Part shown: positions 48,724 to 60,467 of the stretch, one piece after another
Position numbering within the stretch: position 1 is the stretch's first letter
Layout: each line of letters starts with the position of its first letter
Assembly (NCBI RefSeq): GCF_910592395.1
Contig: NC_088311.1
Span: forward strand, 7,316,501 to 7,380,500
Reading direction: 5' to 3'
Source: Lineus longissimus
Taxonomy: Eukaryota; Nemertea; Pilidiophora; Heteronemertea; Lineidae
DNA length: 64,000 nt
Notes under the pieces: model-generated
Databases searched by the model: none
What the model was told of the DNA's origin: nothing
The model's input: the letters and a program-made list of their open reading frames with translations, nothing else
Program-made: the position numbers and the translations under genes

Positions 48724-48880
48724 AGTAGAACCTCTCTATCAGGGACACTTTGGGACTGACTAGTACCGACCTAAAGGAAGGTGTCCTGATTAGAGAGGTC
48801 AAATTGAATGGAAACAACCAATTTTGGACTGTAGAGAGGGTGTCCTTATTAGAGATGTGTCCGCTAAGGGAGGTTTCACT
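48724..48880. mobile_element. MITE-like element with GTGTCC/TTAGAGAGG repeats
   Basis: The left end AGTAGAACCTCTCTATCAGG, continuing GACAC, is mirrored by the right end, whose reverse complement begins AGTGAAACCTCCCTTAGCGG and also continues GACAC. Internal copies of GTGTCC-(T)-TATTAGAGA face the ends. It is non-coding. The same words recur in many invertebrate genomes (from memory). Confidence 0.65.
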
Positions 48881-50391
48881 GTACTAGTATGTTGTAGCTG
48901 TTGAATGAGTTAATCCGAATGCTCCTCTGCATCCCAGAATTGAAAAGCCAAGCGCCTTATTTGCCATTTCTTTTCCCAAGATTGGTTTAACCCCTTCTCT
49001 CCTAATTGCCATGAATGCACCAGGCTCGTGTACAAAATGCGTGGAACTGGATTGCAATATGATGGCTTTGAGAAATGGAAGGGTTGAACTTGAAGACTGG
49101 TGGCTGCTTGCAGAAGTTTTCCTTGTAACAAGAAAGAAAAAAAGTACATGACTTCTGTTGAAAGTCTTCGATACTTCTGTTCACAGCACAGAGGTGGTAC
49201 AAGTAGAAATTGCAATAACTCTCAACTCCTCAAAACCATCCTAAAAGAGCCACCAGTCCTCAAACAAGTAATCTGTATATTCTTCCAGCCTGCGCATAAC
49301 CTTGTGTGTGCATAATGATCATTTGCGCCATTTCTCCTAGGCCTACGCTATTCAAAGTTGTACTGTCCACCCAACTGTACATTATTTTGATGAATATATA
49401 CTGCGTCTGCTGAATTACGTCAACATGCAGAGTGTCTGCTGCCACTGGCTGTTATGAATAGCCAATATTCCTCTGCTGAGTATAGCACTTGACAATGTTA
49501 ACTTTACCCGAAGGCAAATGATATCTTCGCATCAGCGTCATATCCTAAATCTTTTTGACAGCATCAGGTGCTGCACTCTGATGGAGGAATACAGTGAATT
49601 GCTTAGCATGTGGAAATAATAATTTGTGATGTATCAACTAAACAATGCCGTGAATGTACATGCAATCGCTTGCTGGGCATGATGACAAAGTGAAAAGTCT
49701 GTACCGTGGTGTGCATGCTGTCACACCCCTTGCAGGTGTAGCTATTGGGAAAAGCGACTGGCAAATGCCCCCAATGGTTACCAAAAATGTGTTTTTCATG
49801 CAATTGTGCTGATTTTTGCACTTGACATAAGAACCAGAGAGGTGTTTTGTCTCCCCATCCCCACCCCACCCAACGACCAAAAGCAAGCTACAGGCCTGCC
49901 TTGTCGAGCATTTCAGATGACATCATCACCTAAAAGGATACCTTGTTGGCAATCAAATTTGTGCCATATTCACTTCCCAGACACTCTTTCAGTGATAGTC
50001 TGCAGGTGTTAAAAGATTTGTCATGCCTCCAATCCTTTGAAATATTGCTGTATTTGGCTTTGCCACCACCGCCCCTGACACCTTTGCCACTCCAATACCT
50101 GTGTAACCTCTGTTGGACTCCAGGGAAGATATCATGTCGATGAGTGTCTCTGAATGCTTTGATGTTTTGAGGAGTGTCTGCTCAGCTCAACAGCAGTAAA
50201 GGAAAAAAAATTAAACCCCGATCTGTGGTGCAAATTTTTTTTTGAAAGTCTTTCTCAAGAAATAAGTCTCGTTGTACATGTAGTAAGGTTGTTGATCATG
50301 TCAGAAAAAGAAGTAAAGAATGCTGATGACACCTGAAATTCCTGATTTCAAATGATGTGTAGTCTAATTTCAGAATGATTATCTCCTTCAG

Positions 50392-50724
50392 GTCCTCCAA
50401 GACGAGTTCAACAGCATGAACGATACTTATAATCAGTTCGTCCAGTCCGGCAACACAATCCTGGAAAAATGCGAGCCAGGCTCTGAACATGCCAAGAAAA
50501 TCAGCGCCGAGTTGGCCGAGGTTGTCAATGGTTGGGAGAAACTCCAGAACCAGTTGAAGGACCGTGAGGAAAGTTTGAAGAGTCTGCTCGGCCCGGCTTC
50601 AGAGTATTATGACACACTCCACCAGTTGAATAATATGTTGCCGACGTTGGTGGACAAGATGGCGGAACTGCCTCCGATCTCGTCGAAAGCTGACGTTATT
50701 AAGGAGCAGAAAAAGCAGATGAAG
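50392..50724 (+). CDS. MACF1: Spectrin-rod exon 10 (333 nt, one repeat)
   Basis: Acceptor CTCCTTCAG, donor AAG|GTAGAT, phase 0-0; 111 codons, one spectrin-repeat period. Contains VVNGWEKLQNQLKDREESL (helix C) and MAELPPISSKADVIKEQ (helix A-B loop). Confidence 0.94.
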
Positions 50725-50903
50725 GTAGATTTTTTCTATAGGAAATTTTAGAAAAACAACGCAAAGTTTCTTGCCCATTTCGTACATATTCCAGTTGTTT
50801 TGGGGCCATTATAGACAAGACAGAATTCTTGGAGGATCAACATTCCACAATATGTTACGAGCAGTATGCATTCGAAACTTATTTCTTTCCAAATTATTTC
50901 CAG

Positions 50904-51066
50904 CACATTGATGTCGAGGTTGCTACCTACAAGGACTTGCTAGACAAAGCACGAGGACAATGCGATGCCCTGTGTGACTCGACCAAGCAGTCGTCAGTCA
51001 AATTTGACCTGAACAACAAGCTGGCCAATGTTGAGCGCCCGTTCAATGACCTCATGAAGAAATATG
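50904..51066 (+). CDS. MACF1: Spectrin-rod exon 11 (163 nt)
   Basis: Acceptor TTATTTCCAG, donor TATG|GTAAGT, phase 0 in and phase 1 out. With exon 12 it adds up to 330 nt, one repeat split by a 306-bp intron. Text: HIDVEVATYKDLLDKARGQC. Confidence 0.93.
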
Positions 51067-51372
51067 GTAAGTATTCAGCTATGAATTTTTTTGAAAAATT
51101 CACCCACCCTATTTCAAAACTCCTGAAATTAGCAAAAGAGTCTGAAGAATGCTGTGATGAGAGAGAATAACTAGAATCTAACTGAAGGAATCTATGAGAC
51201 CATATAATTGTCGGAATTCGGGTCAATATTTATGGGTTCGTTTGGTTCGCAATCGCCTCCCCTGACTGTAACTAAGTTAAATCTGTCTTGGGCGCGAGAG
51301 ACTTCATATGTCTCATAAGGTATAAGACTCTAATTGTATAGTTATTTGAAATGTTTGTATCATCTCTTCTAG

Positions 51373-51539
51373 ATTTGTACAAGACAAAGATGGCCGACGC
51401 AGAACAAGAAGGTCAGGAGTTCAGGGTGAAACTGGATGAGCAACTACAAGTGTTGGCTGGAATGCATCATCTGTTGGAGCGCCTGCCTCCTCTGTCATGT
51501 GACAAGGACCAGATCAAGCATGAATTAGACGACACAGAG
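51373..51539 (+). CDS. MACF1: Spectrin-rod exon 12 (167 nt)
   Basis: Acceptor TCTCTTCTAG, donor GAG|GTAGGG, phase 1 in and phase 0 out. Completes the repeat of exon 11 (VKLDEQLQVLAGMHHLLERL). Confidence 0.93.
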
Positions 51540-51712
51540 GTAGGGATTTTGCAATTTGGGTCGCAAAATATTAGTTTGTAGATGCTTGAGGGTAGATCCA
51601 CAATGGTCAGCAATTTCATTTGATACCATGACAACTTTTTTGGTGAGATGATAATACACATTTGAAAATTCCGCAAGAATGAACTGATTTTAATACTAAA
51701 TATATGTTTCAG

Positions 51713-52042
51713 AATCTCCAGGGCAAGCTTGAAGACCTGGAATACGAAACCAAGAAGACACTTGAAATGGGCAGACGTATGTCTCTGTCGGCCGCCAGTC
51801 CCGAAGAGAAAGCTGAAATAGAAAAAGAAGTGGAGAAATTGGAAGGCGAATTGAAGAATCTGAAGAAAGATGCTGCCGACCATCATGAAAATCTTAAAAC
51901 TTGTCTCGACCATGCCAAGCGATTCCAGGACAACTTGGAAGGGGTGTCTGCCTGGTTGAAATTCAAGGAGGATCAGTTGGCCAACGTCCCCGATGTGGTT
52001 CTGAAGAAGGGGGATATTGCCAAGCAACTCAAGGAAGCACAG
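51713..52042 (+). CDS. MACF1: Spectrin-rod exon 13 (330 nt, one repeat)
   Basis: Acceptor ATGTTTCAG, donor CAG|GTAAGA, phase 0-0, 110 codons. Unusually Lys/Glu-dense (EEKAEIEKEVEKLEGELKNL); helix-A tryptophan in GVSAWLKFKEDQL. Confidence 0.95.
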
Positions 52043-52203
52043 GTAAGACCTGGTTCTAAGTGTCAGTCCAAGGTAAGGTGAATACTCATAAGGTTTAAAT
52101 GCTCAAAGAATATACATGAAACTGTAGTGATAGACTTGTAACACCAAAAATCAAGGTGACCATTGTTCTGTCAGACACTACATTTGAGGTATCTCTTTTT
52201 CAG

Positions 52204-52524
52204 GCATTCCAGAATGAAATCGTCTGGAAGACTGCTGACTTCAACTCCCTGAAAGACGCTGGCCAGAATCTGCTGCAGGCCACGGAGGCTGACCACAGCA
52301 GGGTCAAGAACGATCTGGAGGACATCACTGCCAGGTGGGACAGTCTCAATGAAGCTGCCGGTGAGCGGGTCAAGCAGCTGGAGGAGACGAGTCAGCAGAT
52401 CCAGGACTACAACGATGCGGCCAGGGATGTGCAGCATGCGCTCAAGACCAGCGAGGAGAAGCTCAACTCGTACAGGGATGCTGCGGCTACGTCCAAAGAT
52501 TCAAAACACCTGGACAAAGTCAAG
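52204..52524 (+). CDS. MACF1: Spectrin-rod exon 14 (321 nt, one repeat)
   Basis: Acceptor CTTTTTCAG, donor AAG|GTAGGC, phase 0-0, 107 codons. DITARWDSLNEAAGERVKQL is a typical spectraplakin helix C. The next intron (328 bp) shows nothing notable. Confidence 0.95.
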
Positions 52525-52852
52525 GTAGGCACTGTTTTATAACTTGGCAGTTGGCTACTAGCTGAGTCTTGCAGTGCAGTCAACTGTTGGGAAATTATAG
52601 TCCAGGGTTGAAGTGTTCATAATATTGTGCAACTTTCTTAAAAAGTTAGAAAGAGGCCTGTCGTGTGGCCGGGATCTAGGTCAGAGTAAGCAGGTTTACT
52701 ACACCATTCCTTGCCCTGTATCATGAATTGAATATTAAAGATACTTTGCTTGGCCAACATTGGTGTATATTATAAATTGCAGTGATACATGTGATGGCCC
52801 AGAGCTAACACATCTATTGTTCCCTGCTTACAACTTCCCTCTTTTCTAATAG

Positions 52853-53509
52853 ATGCTGCAGGAGGATGTCCAGAACCTGAAACCCCAGGTGACCGACCTC
52901 CGTGAGCAGGCTGATCTCCTCGTCGCTAGCGCCCCTGAAGGATGCGATTCATCACACGTCGAAAACGAGACCGACAGGATGGCGAAGCGCTACAACGCCC
53001 TGAACGCCGATATAGACGCCTTGATCACCGAATTCGAGACTGGATCTGCCATTTTAGGAGACTATCAGCGGGATATGCGCAAGTTATCTGGAATGCTCAA
53101 CGTGATAGAGGAAGAAGCCAATTCCAAACCGGGCATTGCGAGAGATCCTGAAACACTGAAGAAGCAGCTTGATGATGTGGAGAAGTTGTTGGAGGACCTT
53201 CAGAACAAGAATCAGGCCATCGAAGATCAAAATAATAAATTGCATGACCTCCAGAGTGAAGGCGTGGTGGCTGATCCAACCAACTTTACCAATCAGCTTG
53301 AGACCCTCCAACTCCAGTGTGACAAACTGATTGACCAGAATCAACACCGAAAAGACGAAATTGAGAACACCCTCGGCAAGTTGGAGGATTTCATGAAGAA
53401 GATCGATGAACTCAACAATGCCATTGACAAAGCTGATGACACAATGAAACAAATGCCACCAATTGGCGGTGATGAAAACAAGGTCAAGCAACACCAGAAG
53501 GAATTCAAG
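52853..53509 (+). CDS. MACF1: Spectrin-rod exon 15 (657 nt, two repeats fused)
   Basis: Acceptor TTTTCTAATAG, donor AAG|GTGAGT, phase 0-0. The 219 codons equal two repeat periods in one exon, so the intron usual between repeats is absent here. Contains MAKRYNALNADIDALITEFE and MKKIDELNNAIDKADDTMKQ. Confidence 0.95.
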
Positions 53510-53684
53510 GTGAGTGGTGCAGCCAAGATCAGTTGTTTTTTTTACTTTGCAGAATCTTTCTAAGCGACCTTTCTCACTTCTGTAGTGTGAGAAAATGTGA
53601 AATCCAGCGCTGAGACTTTGTTTATGCTAATAGAATTCTCCCTTCCCTCAACCTGCTAATATTTCTTATGTTCTTATATTCCAG

Positions 53685-54014
53685 GCATTCCAAAAAGAGA
53701 TCGAACCAATCCTGCGAGAAGTCGACCAAACCAGGCAACTCGGCAATGACCTCATCCAGAGTGCAGGCTTTGGGGTCAACACATCTGACCTTGAGGCTGA
53801 CCTTGACACCATGAATAGCAAGTGGGCCGACCTCAATAGGAAGGTCGGAGAGAGAGACGTCAAGCTAGATTCGGCACTCCTCAAGTCAGGGAAGTTCAAG
53901 GATGCGTTGGAGTCCATGTTGGATTGGGTTGGAGAGACAGAGGAAATGATGGCCAATCAGAGAGAGCCATCTGCTGACACCCAGGTCATCAAAGCACAGA
54001 TGCAGGAGCAGAAG
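53685..54014 (+). CDS. MACF1: Spectrin-rod exon 16 (330 nt, one repeat)
   Basis: Acceptor TATATTCCAG, donor AAG|GTACAT, phase 0-0. NSKWADLNRKVGERDVKLD and ALESMLDWVGETEEMMAN mark helices C and A. The next intron (328 bp) shows nothing notable. Confidence 0.95.
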
Positions 54015-54342
54015 GTACATAAAGTTTTGTATGAGATGGCAAGAAGCCAGACTTCTCAAATATTTCATTTTATTGATGATGAAGCTTCATCAACAAAATA
54101 GTCATACCTGTTCTGGCCTCTAAAAGCTTCTCTGCATTCATACTAAATTTCTTCTGCCTTCATTTGAACATGATTTGGTTTACACCTGGACAGGGCTCAA
54201 GATAACTGCCGAAAGTGTCTTTTGAAGCATAAAACATGGCTTAGACTCCTTATCTCAATAGTGTAGCTCGAGCCCTGTGTCGCAACTTCTTCTTTTGGTA
54301 ATACGGGATCAATTATTTATTTATTTGCCCTCTATCTTCCAG

Positions 54343-54672
54343 TTCCTTCAACGTATGCTAACGGACCGCACACCAAGTGTCGAATCACTGCACTCGCTTG
54401 CCGATCAGGTCATTGGTTCATCAGAGGACGATCAAGAAAAGGAGATGATCTCATCGCAAATTTCCGATTTGGAAGAACGCTGGGAGAAACTGAACGAAGC
54501 CGCAGAACAACGCCAAAAGGAGTTGACCGATATCTCCGGTATCGCCAAGGAGTTCCGCGAGAAGATTCAGCCAATTATGGAATGGTTAGATAAGACGGAG
54601 AAGCTCGTCTCCGGGATGGATTCCATCAGCACAGACCCCGAACAACTGCGACAACAAATTGAGGAACACAAG
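54343..54672 (+). CDS. MACF1: Spectrin-rod exon 17 (330 nt, one repeat)
   Basis: Acceptor TCTATCTTCCAG, donor AAG|GTCAGT, phase 0-0. DLEERWEKLNEAAEQRQKEL and IMEWLDKTEKLVSGMDSIST are classic motifs. Confidence 0.95.
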
Positions 54673-56352
54673 GTCAGTCTTAGCTCCGCCAAAGGGAGCC
54701 ATTTTAATTGGCGTAAACTGCAATTATAATAGCTGCTTTGTGAGACAAAACAATTTCACGTCTGCGGGTGAAACCTGTCATCGTTGTGTTTGATATTGAT
54801 TACTGGTTGCTGCACCAATAGCAATTTTCATCGCATGCAATCGCAGGCTGCAGTGATTAAATCTCCTGTTTGCTTGGCACTGTAATAAGTTATTTTTAGT
54901 ATGAACTTAGTACTAAAAAGGATAATTTGCAAACATCAAATCCATTTTAGATTATAAAATGCACCTTCTAGTACAAAGTGAATTCCTTTATGATGCACAT
55001 TTGGCATGTATCAGAATCTAATCAAATTTAGGTTGAGGGGGAAACCAGTTACCAAGTTATTTCTGAATGCAGATGAAAAAAGGGTTGTATATGTAGTTTA
55101 AGGTGGTACTTGAAAATGATAATGTCTTATATCATTTGGAAATGGGCACTGGAAAGATATATAACCTTGCAACAGTTCAGGTAAAAAAATATCTGTGTCA
55201 AAAACGTAAAATTCATTATAAATTTGAATTTTCGTTCCTTTGCCCTCGAATAGAAACTGGTAAGATTTTGTTGTGGTGTATCCAGGGCTTGGATATGGAC
55301 ATCTTTAATCTGACGTTGTGCTATTCTGTGTAGAGATATGGGTGTTTCTCCTGCCACTACAGTCATGTGAAGTTAATCATTCAAAGGCTGTAACCTCTGT
55401 TTAAACGATATGAAAAGTTTGCTCGATTACAGCAAGAGTTGAGCTGAAACTTCTTCGTCTTATCTTTTTATGTATCAAAAACCTCACATGGCTGTGGTGC
55501 CCCCTTTATGGGCGATACCTTATCATGCTCCTCTCTCCCATCTGCACACAGTACATGCTGGTGGAGCGCGTTGCTGAGGCACAGCATTTGCATGTAGGAC
55601 ACATTTAGATTAAAATATTTATGTTTGGTGGTGTCTGTACAGAGACTATTTGATGCAAAAGCCTATGTATAATTTCCGTGGGGGGTTTGTAAGAATACTC
55701 GAGCAGAATCTTTCAGTTAAACAGGTGGTGGCTTTGATATTGAATCATATATGACCAGACTTTTTATTGAAAGATCCCGATTCAATGGACTGTGGTTTGA
55801 AGTTTTCAGTGCAATCACTGATCTTCCACTCCAAGATGAACTGTGATGGACTGTTCAAATCACCATGCAAAATCATGTTACCCCATTAGGGTGGTTAAGT
55901 GCAAGATAATATATGTTGTCTCCAACAGCAAAGGTGTCGGTGCGTCAAATAGTTTCATACAGTTTGCTCCTTGCATCACTTTTAAAATTTCTTGAAGTTA
56001 TAGAATTTTCATAATTCCAGCACTTTTATTTTACCACTTTTATATTCATTTGCATTTATCCCTCTCCCCCACATTTCAGTTCGTTTATTTTGTTTGGGCA
56101 TCTGCATGAAAATGCCATTAGTTCTATCCAAAGAAAAGCTGCTGTTAAATTTCCAAATGGGCCATTGAGGAGAGAGTTGCAGTGATGCAGACGGCTATGA
56201 CAACGGCCTGCTTGACTCTTGTTTACATCCTGTAGTTTTCAGCAGACGTCCAAATTGACCCTCTTCTCCTTTGACATATGCTTCTATACAACTTCCTTTG
56301 AGAGTCTTTGATTTTAGTTAAGAAAGACACATTTTCTTTACGAAATTTGCAG
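54673..56352 (+). other. 1.68-kb intron with one candidate microexon
   Basis: An A/T-rich intron between exons 17 and 18. The only notable content is the candidate 42-nt exon at 55552-55593. No repeat element is evident. Confidence 0.8.
55552..55593 (+). CDS. MACF1: Candidate 42-nt cassette microexon
   Basis: A very strong acceptor (CTCCTCTCTCCCATCTGCAC, then ACAG) is followed by 14 codons (YMLVERVAEAQHLH) and the donor CAT|GTAGGA. Phase is 0-0. The residues form an amphipathic helix and would extend the junction EEHK / ALVEQMAG between two spectrin repeats, just as the 24-nt microexon does at its own junction. The donor is only moderate. Confidence 0.45.
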
Positions 56353-56679
56353 GCTTTAGTGGAACAAATGGCAGGCCAGGCTTCTCTTCTCTCCCAGTCA
56401 GAAAACCTCGGCGAGCAGTTGGGGGAAAAGGTCGGGGTGTATGATGCTCGGGGCATCAAGGATGAAGTTAACGCTCTGAAAGATCGTTTTGGTCACATTT
56501 GTAAAGATGTCCGGAATGAGCTGCAGGACATTGTTGACATCAGGGATAGTCTGCTCGACTTCAATGAACGTATTGAAGAGGGAGAGGCCTGGCTAGATAC
56601 GCATGAACTGGGAGTAGATATTGATGATATAAGTCCTACCCAGATTAAGAGAATCACGCAAAAGATGGCAGAGCTTATG
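56353..56679 (+). CDS. MACF1: Spectrin-rod exon 18 (327 nt, one repeat)
   Basis: Acceptor AAATTTGCAG, donor ATG|GTATAC, phase 0-0, 109 codons. NERIEEGEAWLDTHELGVDI holds the helix-A tryptophan. The following intron (746 bp) has no recognisable feature. Confidence 0.94.
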
Positions 56680-57425
56680 GTATACATTCTAGTCCCTTCA
56701 TAACAAATTGTCCTACGGGTTGCGGTGTGGTAGCAGTGCAATATTTCCCATAACTTAGTGTCCTGACTTAAACTAAATTTTTCTAAAACTGTCAATGTCC
56801 AACTCTAAAATGTATGAATGTGGGTGTATTGTGATCATGTGTTTCTCCTACACATTCATCACTAATACAGAAACATGTATATTAACATGAAAATGTTTAC
56901 CGCTAACGAGTTTGTTTCACTAACATCCTTATTGTTACTTCCATGGTGGCCTTCCATCAGATAGGCAGTATCTATAGAGTTTTTGTTCAACATCTTTTTT
57001 GTTTTATTCTATCTACATAACCATCTTCATGTCACTCATTAATTAGATCACCAGAACTGTTTAACTTTTTGGTCACGGAGGGGTGGTGAGGGCAGAGCAG
57101 GCATATTTGGCTCTCCAGAGTAATAATTCCAGACTGACAATATGTCATATGATATATGACTGACATGTCTTTCACTCCAGGATTTTGTTGTTCTCTCAGT
57201 TTGAATAAAAGTTGATAAATGTGGTACCAATATCTTATTACATTGAGCATGTTGAGGCTTGTTAAAAGTGTTGAGTGTGAAAGGCTTCAATGTCCTATTT
57301 CCTGGATTTGACGAGTGATTCAAGGACTCAAAATCGCCCTTAACTTTCTTTGCTTTGATATTCGTACATCACATGCTGCTGTGTCAAATTCTGTTCACTT
57401 TCATAAATCGTTCACTTCATTCCAG

Positions 57426-57510
57426 AATCTCAATGCCGCCATCTTGGAACACAGGCCGGAGATTGATGACCTTGACCAACATGGCCAGGAGTTGCTCCGT
57501 CACACCAAAG
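57426..57510 (+). CDS. MACF1: Spectrin-rod exon 19 (85 nt, GC donor)
   Basis: Acceptor CTTCATTCCAG; the donor is AAAG|GCAAGT, the well-known GC variant of the consensus. There is no GT alternative that keeps the frame. Phase 0 in and phase 1 out. The coded EIDDLDQHGQELLRHTKG continues smoothly into exon 20 (EDAKHIKEKLDAIKERF). Confidence 0.92.
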
Positions 57511-57726
57511 GCAAGTAAAAAAACACAATCCGCGTGCGAGACAGTGACTGAACTTGGCCTAAAAGATTCTAACTTGATCCTAGTCACCAAAATTCGTAAA
57601 GTAACATCCCTGAAGACATCCACATCATCAGTAATGTACATGGTTTCCTTGCTAAGTCCTACTAATGATGTAAAGTTGTACTCTTGAGAAATCTGCTGAT
57701 TGTTGTTTTTTCTGTTCACCCTGTAG

Positions 57727-57941
57727 GAGAAGATGCCAAGCACATCAAAGAAAAACTTGACGCGATCAAGGAACGTTTCAACGACTTGAACAGTCAGAGC
57801 GCGGAGAACCTCTCCACGATGGAGGATGCACTACCGATGGCCCTCAAGTTCCAAGATGCGCACAACAAGCTTCAGAACTGGATGATGGTCGCGGAACCAT
57901 CCATCAGAGAGAAGGGAGAGAGCCAAGAGCAAGCCATTCTG
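57727..57941 (+). CDS. MACF1: Spectrin-rod exon 20 (215 nt)
   Basis: Acceptor CACCCTGTAG, donor CTG|GTAATG, phase 1 in and phase 0 out. With exon 19 it forms one 100-residue repeat (LPMALKFQDAHNKLQNWMMV). Confidence 0.94.
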
Positions 57942-58196
57942 GTAATGAAATTCTCCTGAGAGGCCTCACTTCTTGTTTAAAATGACAAAGCCCAACATGC
58001 AAATGCCACCCAACCTTAGAATATGCAGAACACTTGTATCCTTTCAGTGAACCATCTTTTGGTAATATTGTTATCTTTGTTGCACCTCAGCTAAAAGATG
58101 AATCGAAAAATGGTGAAGGTTGACCAGTTGTGCTTAGAATGATAAATTTGAACTGTGCAGTTGACATTTATGATAAACGGACGTTCTGTTTTCCAG

Positions 58197-58523
58197 AAAC
58201 TTCTGGATGACCTTGAAACGGTCAAGCCACTCGTCGCAACAATCAACAAGGAAGCACCACAGCTGTCTGTACTCTCAACCAAAGAGGGCGCTGCAAAGTT
58301 AGGCGACATGGTTGCCAAGGACAACGAGAAATTCGAATCCCTACGCGACCAGATCAAGGTCAAGGCGGAGAAGTTGAAACTGTCTCGTCAGAAGTCCGTG
58401 GAGGTGCTCGGCGATGTGGACGAGTTGAGCGAATACTTTGAGGATAAGGAGGGACAGCTGAAGGAGGATGAGGGCCTCAGCGGCGACCCAGCAGTCCTTG
58501 AGGCACACCTACAGGAACACAAG
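58197..58523 (+). CDS. MACF1: Spectrin-rod exon 21 (327 nt, one repeat)
   Basis: Acceptor GTTTTCCAG, donor AAG|GTAGGC, phase 0-0. Unusually for a spectrin repeat there is no tryptophan in the helix-A position; YFEDKEGQLKEDEGLSGD takes its place. Confidence 0.93.
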
Positions 58524-58770
58524 GTAGGCGTGGCAAATCATGCTCGATTGTTGTTTGCTGTGTTGGCCAATATGACCTTTCTTTTCGTAAGAATGACTGC
58601 GTTTTTCTACGACTCATGTCGACTGCAAACTGTTTCCTCCAAATCTTTAGCATGTGCAAAGTCTTTGCCAAATTTTTTAACCAGAATTCTAGCTGGCTCA
58701 AGTATATGCTATCTTTGCACATGATTATAATCATGAATGACATTACAATAGTCATTTGTTTTCATTCCAG

Positions 58771-59097
58771 GACCTGCATTCAGAAATCAAAGAACAGAAG
58801 ACAAAGGCTCGTGACGCCATCTCCACTGCGAAAAAACTGCTCCGTGAAGCCCTCTCAGATGATGAAGATGACATCAAGGGAAAGATTGATACGCTGAAAA
58901 AACAGTCGGAGTCCGTCACAAAGCTCTCAGGTGATCGCTTGAACAGTTTGGAACAAGCGCTGCCATTGGCTCATCACTTCCATGACACGCACGACGAGCT
59001 GTTGACGTGGTTAGACGAAATGGAACCCGAGGTCGAGAAGGAAGGGATCACGGCGGTCAATCCAGATCAGCTGAAAGCACAACAGGAGAAAGTGGCG
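58771..59097 (+). CDS. MACF1: Spectrin-rod exon 22 (327 nt, one repeat)
   Basis: Acceptor TTCATTCCAG, donor GCG|GTATGT, phase 0-0. LAHHFHDTHDELLTWLDEME is a strong MACF1/dystonin-type helix A. Confidence 0.95.
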
Positions 59098-59950
59098 GTA
59101 TGTATGAAGTGACGTCTGCTTGGGACATGTGGAGTTGGGTAGATGAAAAAGTGTGCTTTGTATAGCCACTCTTGTTCAAATAACCTCAGGAGATAACTTT
59201 ATGATTACTAAACCTCCCAGTTACAGAAGGTGTTCCATACAACACAGTCAGCCTTGTTTGAATATTCGAACCAATGTGTAAATTCTGGAAGTAAAAGTTT
59301 CTGGATCCAGAAACCAGGGTAGTTGACGTTTGCTCTTCAGTAAAACTGTCTCACAAATGCAACTCTTTTTCAGAAAGCCTTTGTACGGGTTTGTTTTTGC
59401 ATAGTTTGAATGAAGGTTGTTGACCAGTCAATAAACGCAGGTGGTTTAGCCTATTTGTTTCAACTTATCGTTTGCTTTGTCAAGAAAGTTCATAAATTCA
59501 AGAGTAATGGTGATAGCTTTGAATGACTTTGGTGAGGGCCGTGTTGGTTACAGAGTTGAATGATATTGGAAGTTCTCAATAACATAGTCATTGTCATCAA
59601 TGAACCACATGTACCATATATAGTCATGTTTCCCTTGCAGGTGTCTCAATTGCTGGAAAATACATCATTTGAAAATGTCTCAGAAGCTTTATTTCACCAA
59701 CGTGATAAAAAAGCACATATTTGTTGTTTGTCGATACAAGGCATATCCATCTGTTTTAAGCTCGTTATAATTAAAGCACATCTTTGCCTACTTGCTTATT
59801 ACCTTCTATGGCTAAGTTCCTGAAAAAAAGAGGAATTTTGTGTCCTAGTATTGTCTCCCGGCCATAGAATTACGCTCGGCATCTGGGATTTGCCAAATGA
59901 CCGGATTCAACCCTTCTCTAATCAACCTTTTGACCTTCTCTCTGCCACAG
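59098..59950 (+). other. 853-bp intron
   Basis: It lies between exons 22 and 23. A strong acceptor-like site (TGTTTCCCTTGCAG, ending 59640) is followed by open sequence but by no good donor; otherwise I see nothing. Confidence 0.7.
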
Positions 59951-60157
59951 TTGATGAAGCAGGAGCTCGCAGACCACAAGCCCCAGCTTGAGAAACTTAA
60001 CAAGACCGGTGCAGCCTTGGCTAGACTGGTTAGCGATGACGAAGCCGGACAGATCACCGATGCTATGGCAGCCGACAACACGCGCTACCAGAAGATGAAG
60101 GAATTCCTCAAGGACAGGAGTAACACGCTGGAAGAAGCCCTTAACAACAGTGCTGAG
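59951..60157 (+). CDS. MACF1: Spectrin-rod exon 23 (207 nt)
   Basis: Acceptor CTCTGCCACAG, donor GAG|GTAAGT, phase 0-0. With exon 24 it sums to 327 nt, one repeat (KPQLEKLNKTGAALARLVSD). Confidence 0.94.
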
Positions 60158-60347
60158 GTAAGTTTTCTCTTCAAAGTATCAAAAGGACTCAATATATTTG
60201 AAATATTGACCTCTATTTGGTGTAGTACTTTTCATTACCTTTTGTTCGAACTTAGCTGGGCCTCGTGTCCCAAAACATAATTATCGTGAATTGATATAGC
60301 AAATTTGTCACTTGGTAATCATTATTTTAAATTTTTTGATTTTCCAG

Positions 60348-60467
60348 TTCTCTGAAAAACTTGAGGTGATGATTGATACAATGCAGACGACTGCTGAACA
60401 AGTTGAGAAGGCCGAGCCTGTCTCTGCTCATCCTGACAAGCTGAGGGACCAGCTGACAGACAACAGG
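60348..60467 (+). CDS. MACF1: Spectrin-rod exon 24 (120 nt)
   Basis: Acceptor GATTTTCCAG, donor AGG|GTACGT, phase 0-0. Codes the second part of the exon 23 repeat (TAEQVEKAEPVSAHPDKLRD). Confidence 0.93.

Larger units (their letters stand above)
47075..50391 (+). other. 3.3-kb intronic stretch with one microexon
   Basis: This lies between exons 8 and 10. It contains the 24-nt microexon at 48300-48323, a short CAA run (48360-48377) and an inverted-repeat element at 48724-48880. The rest is A/T-rich without coding signal. The acceptor of the following exon is CTCCTTCAG at 50383-50391. Confidence 0.85.

Noticed and set aside
59641-59701. Extra exon after the strong acceptor at 59640 (VSQLLENTSFEN)
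   Set aside because: The only in-frame donor is weak (AAT|GTCTCA), and the better-looking one gives a length not divisible by three. Exons 22 and 23 already join correctly.
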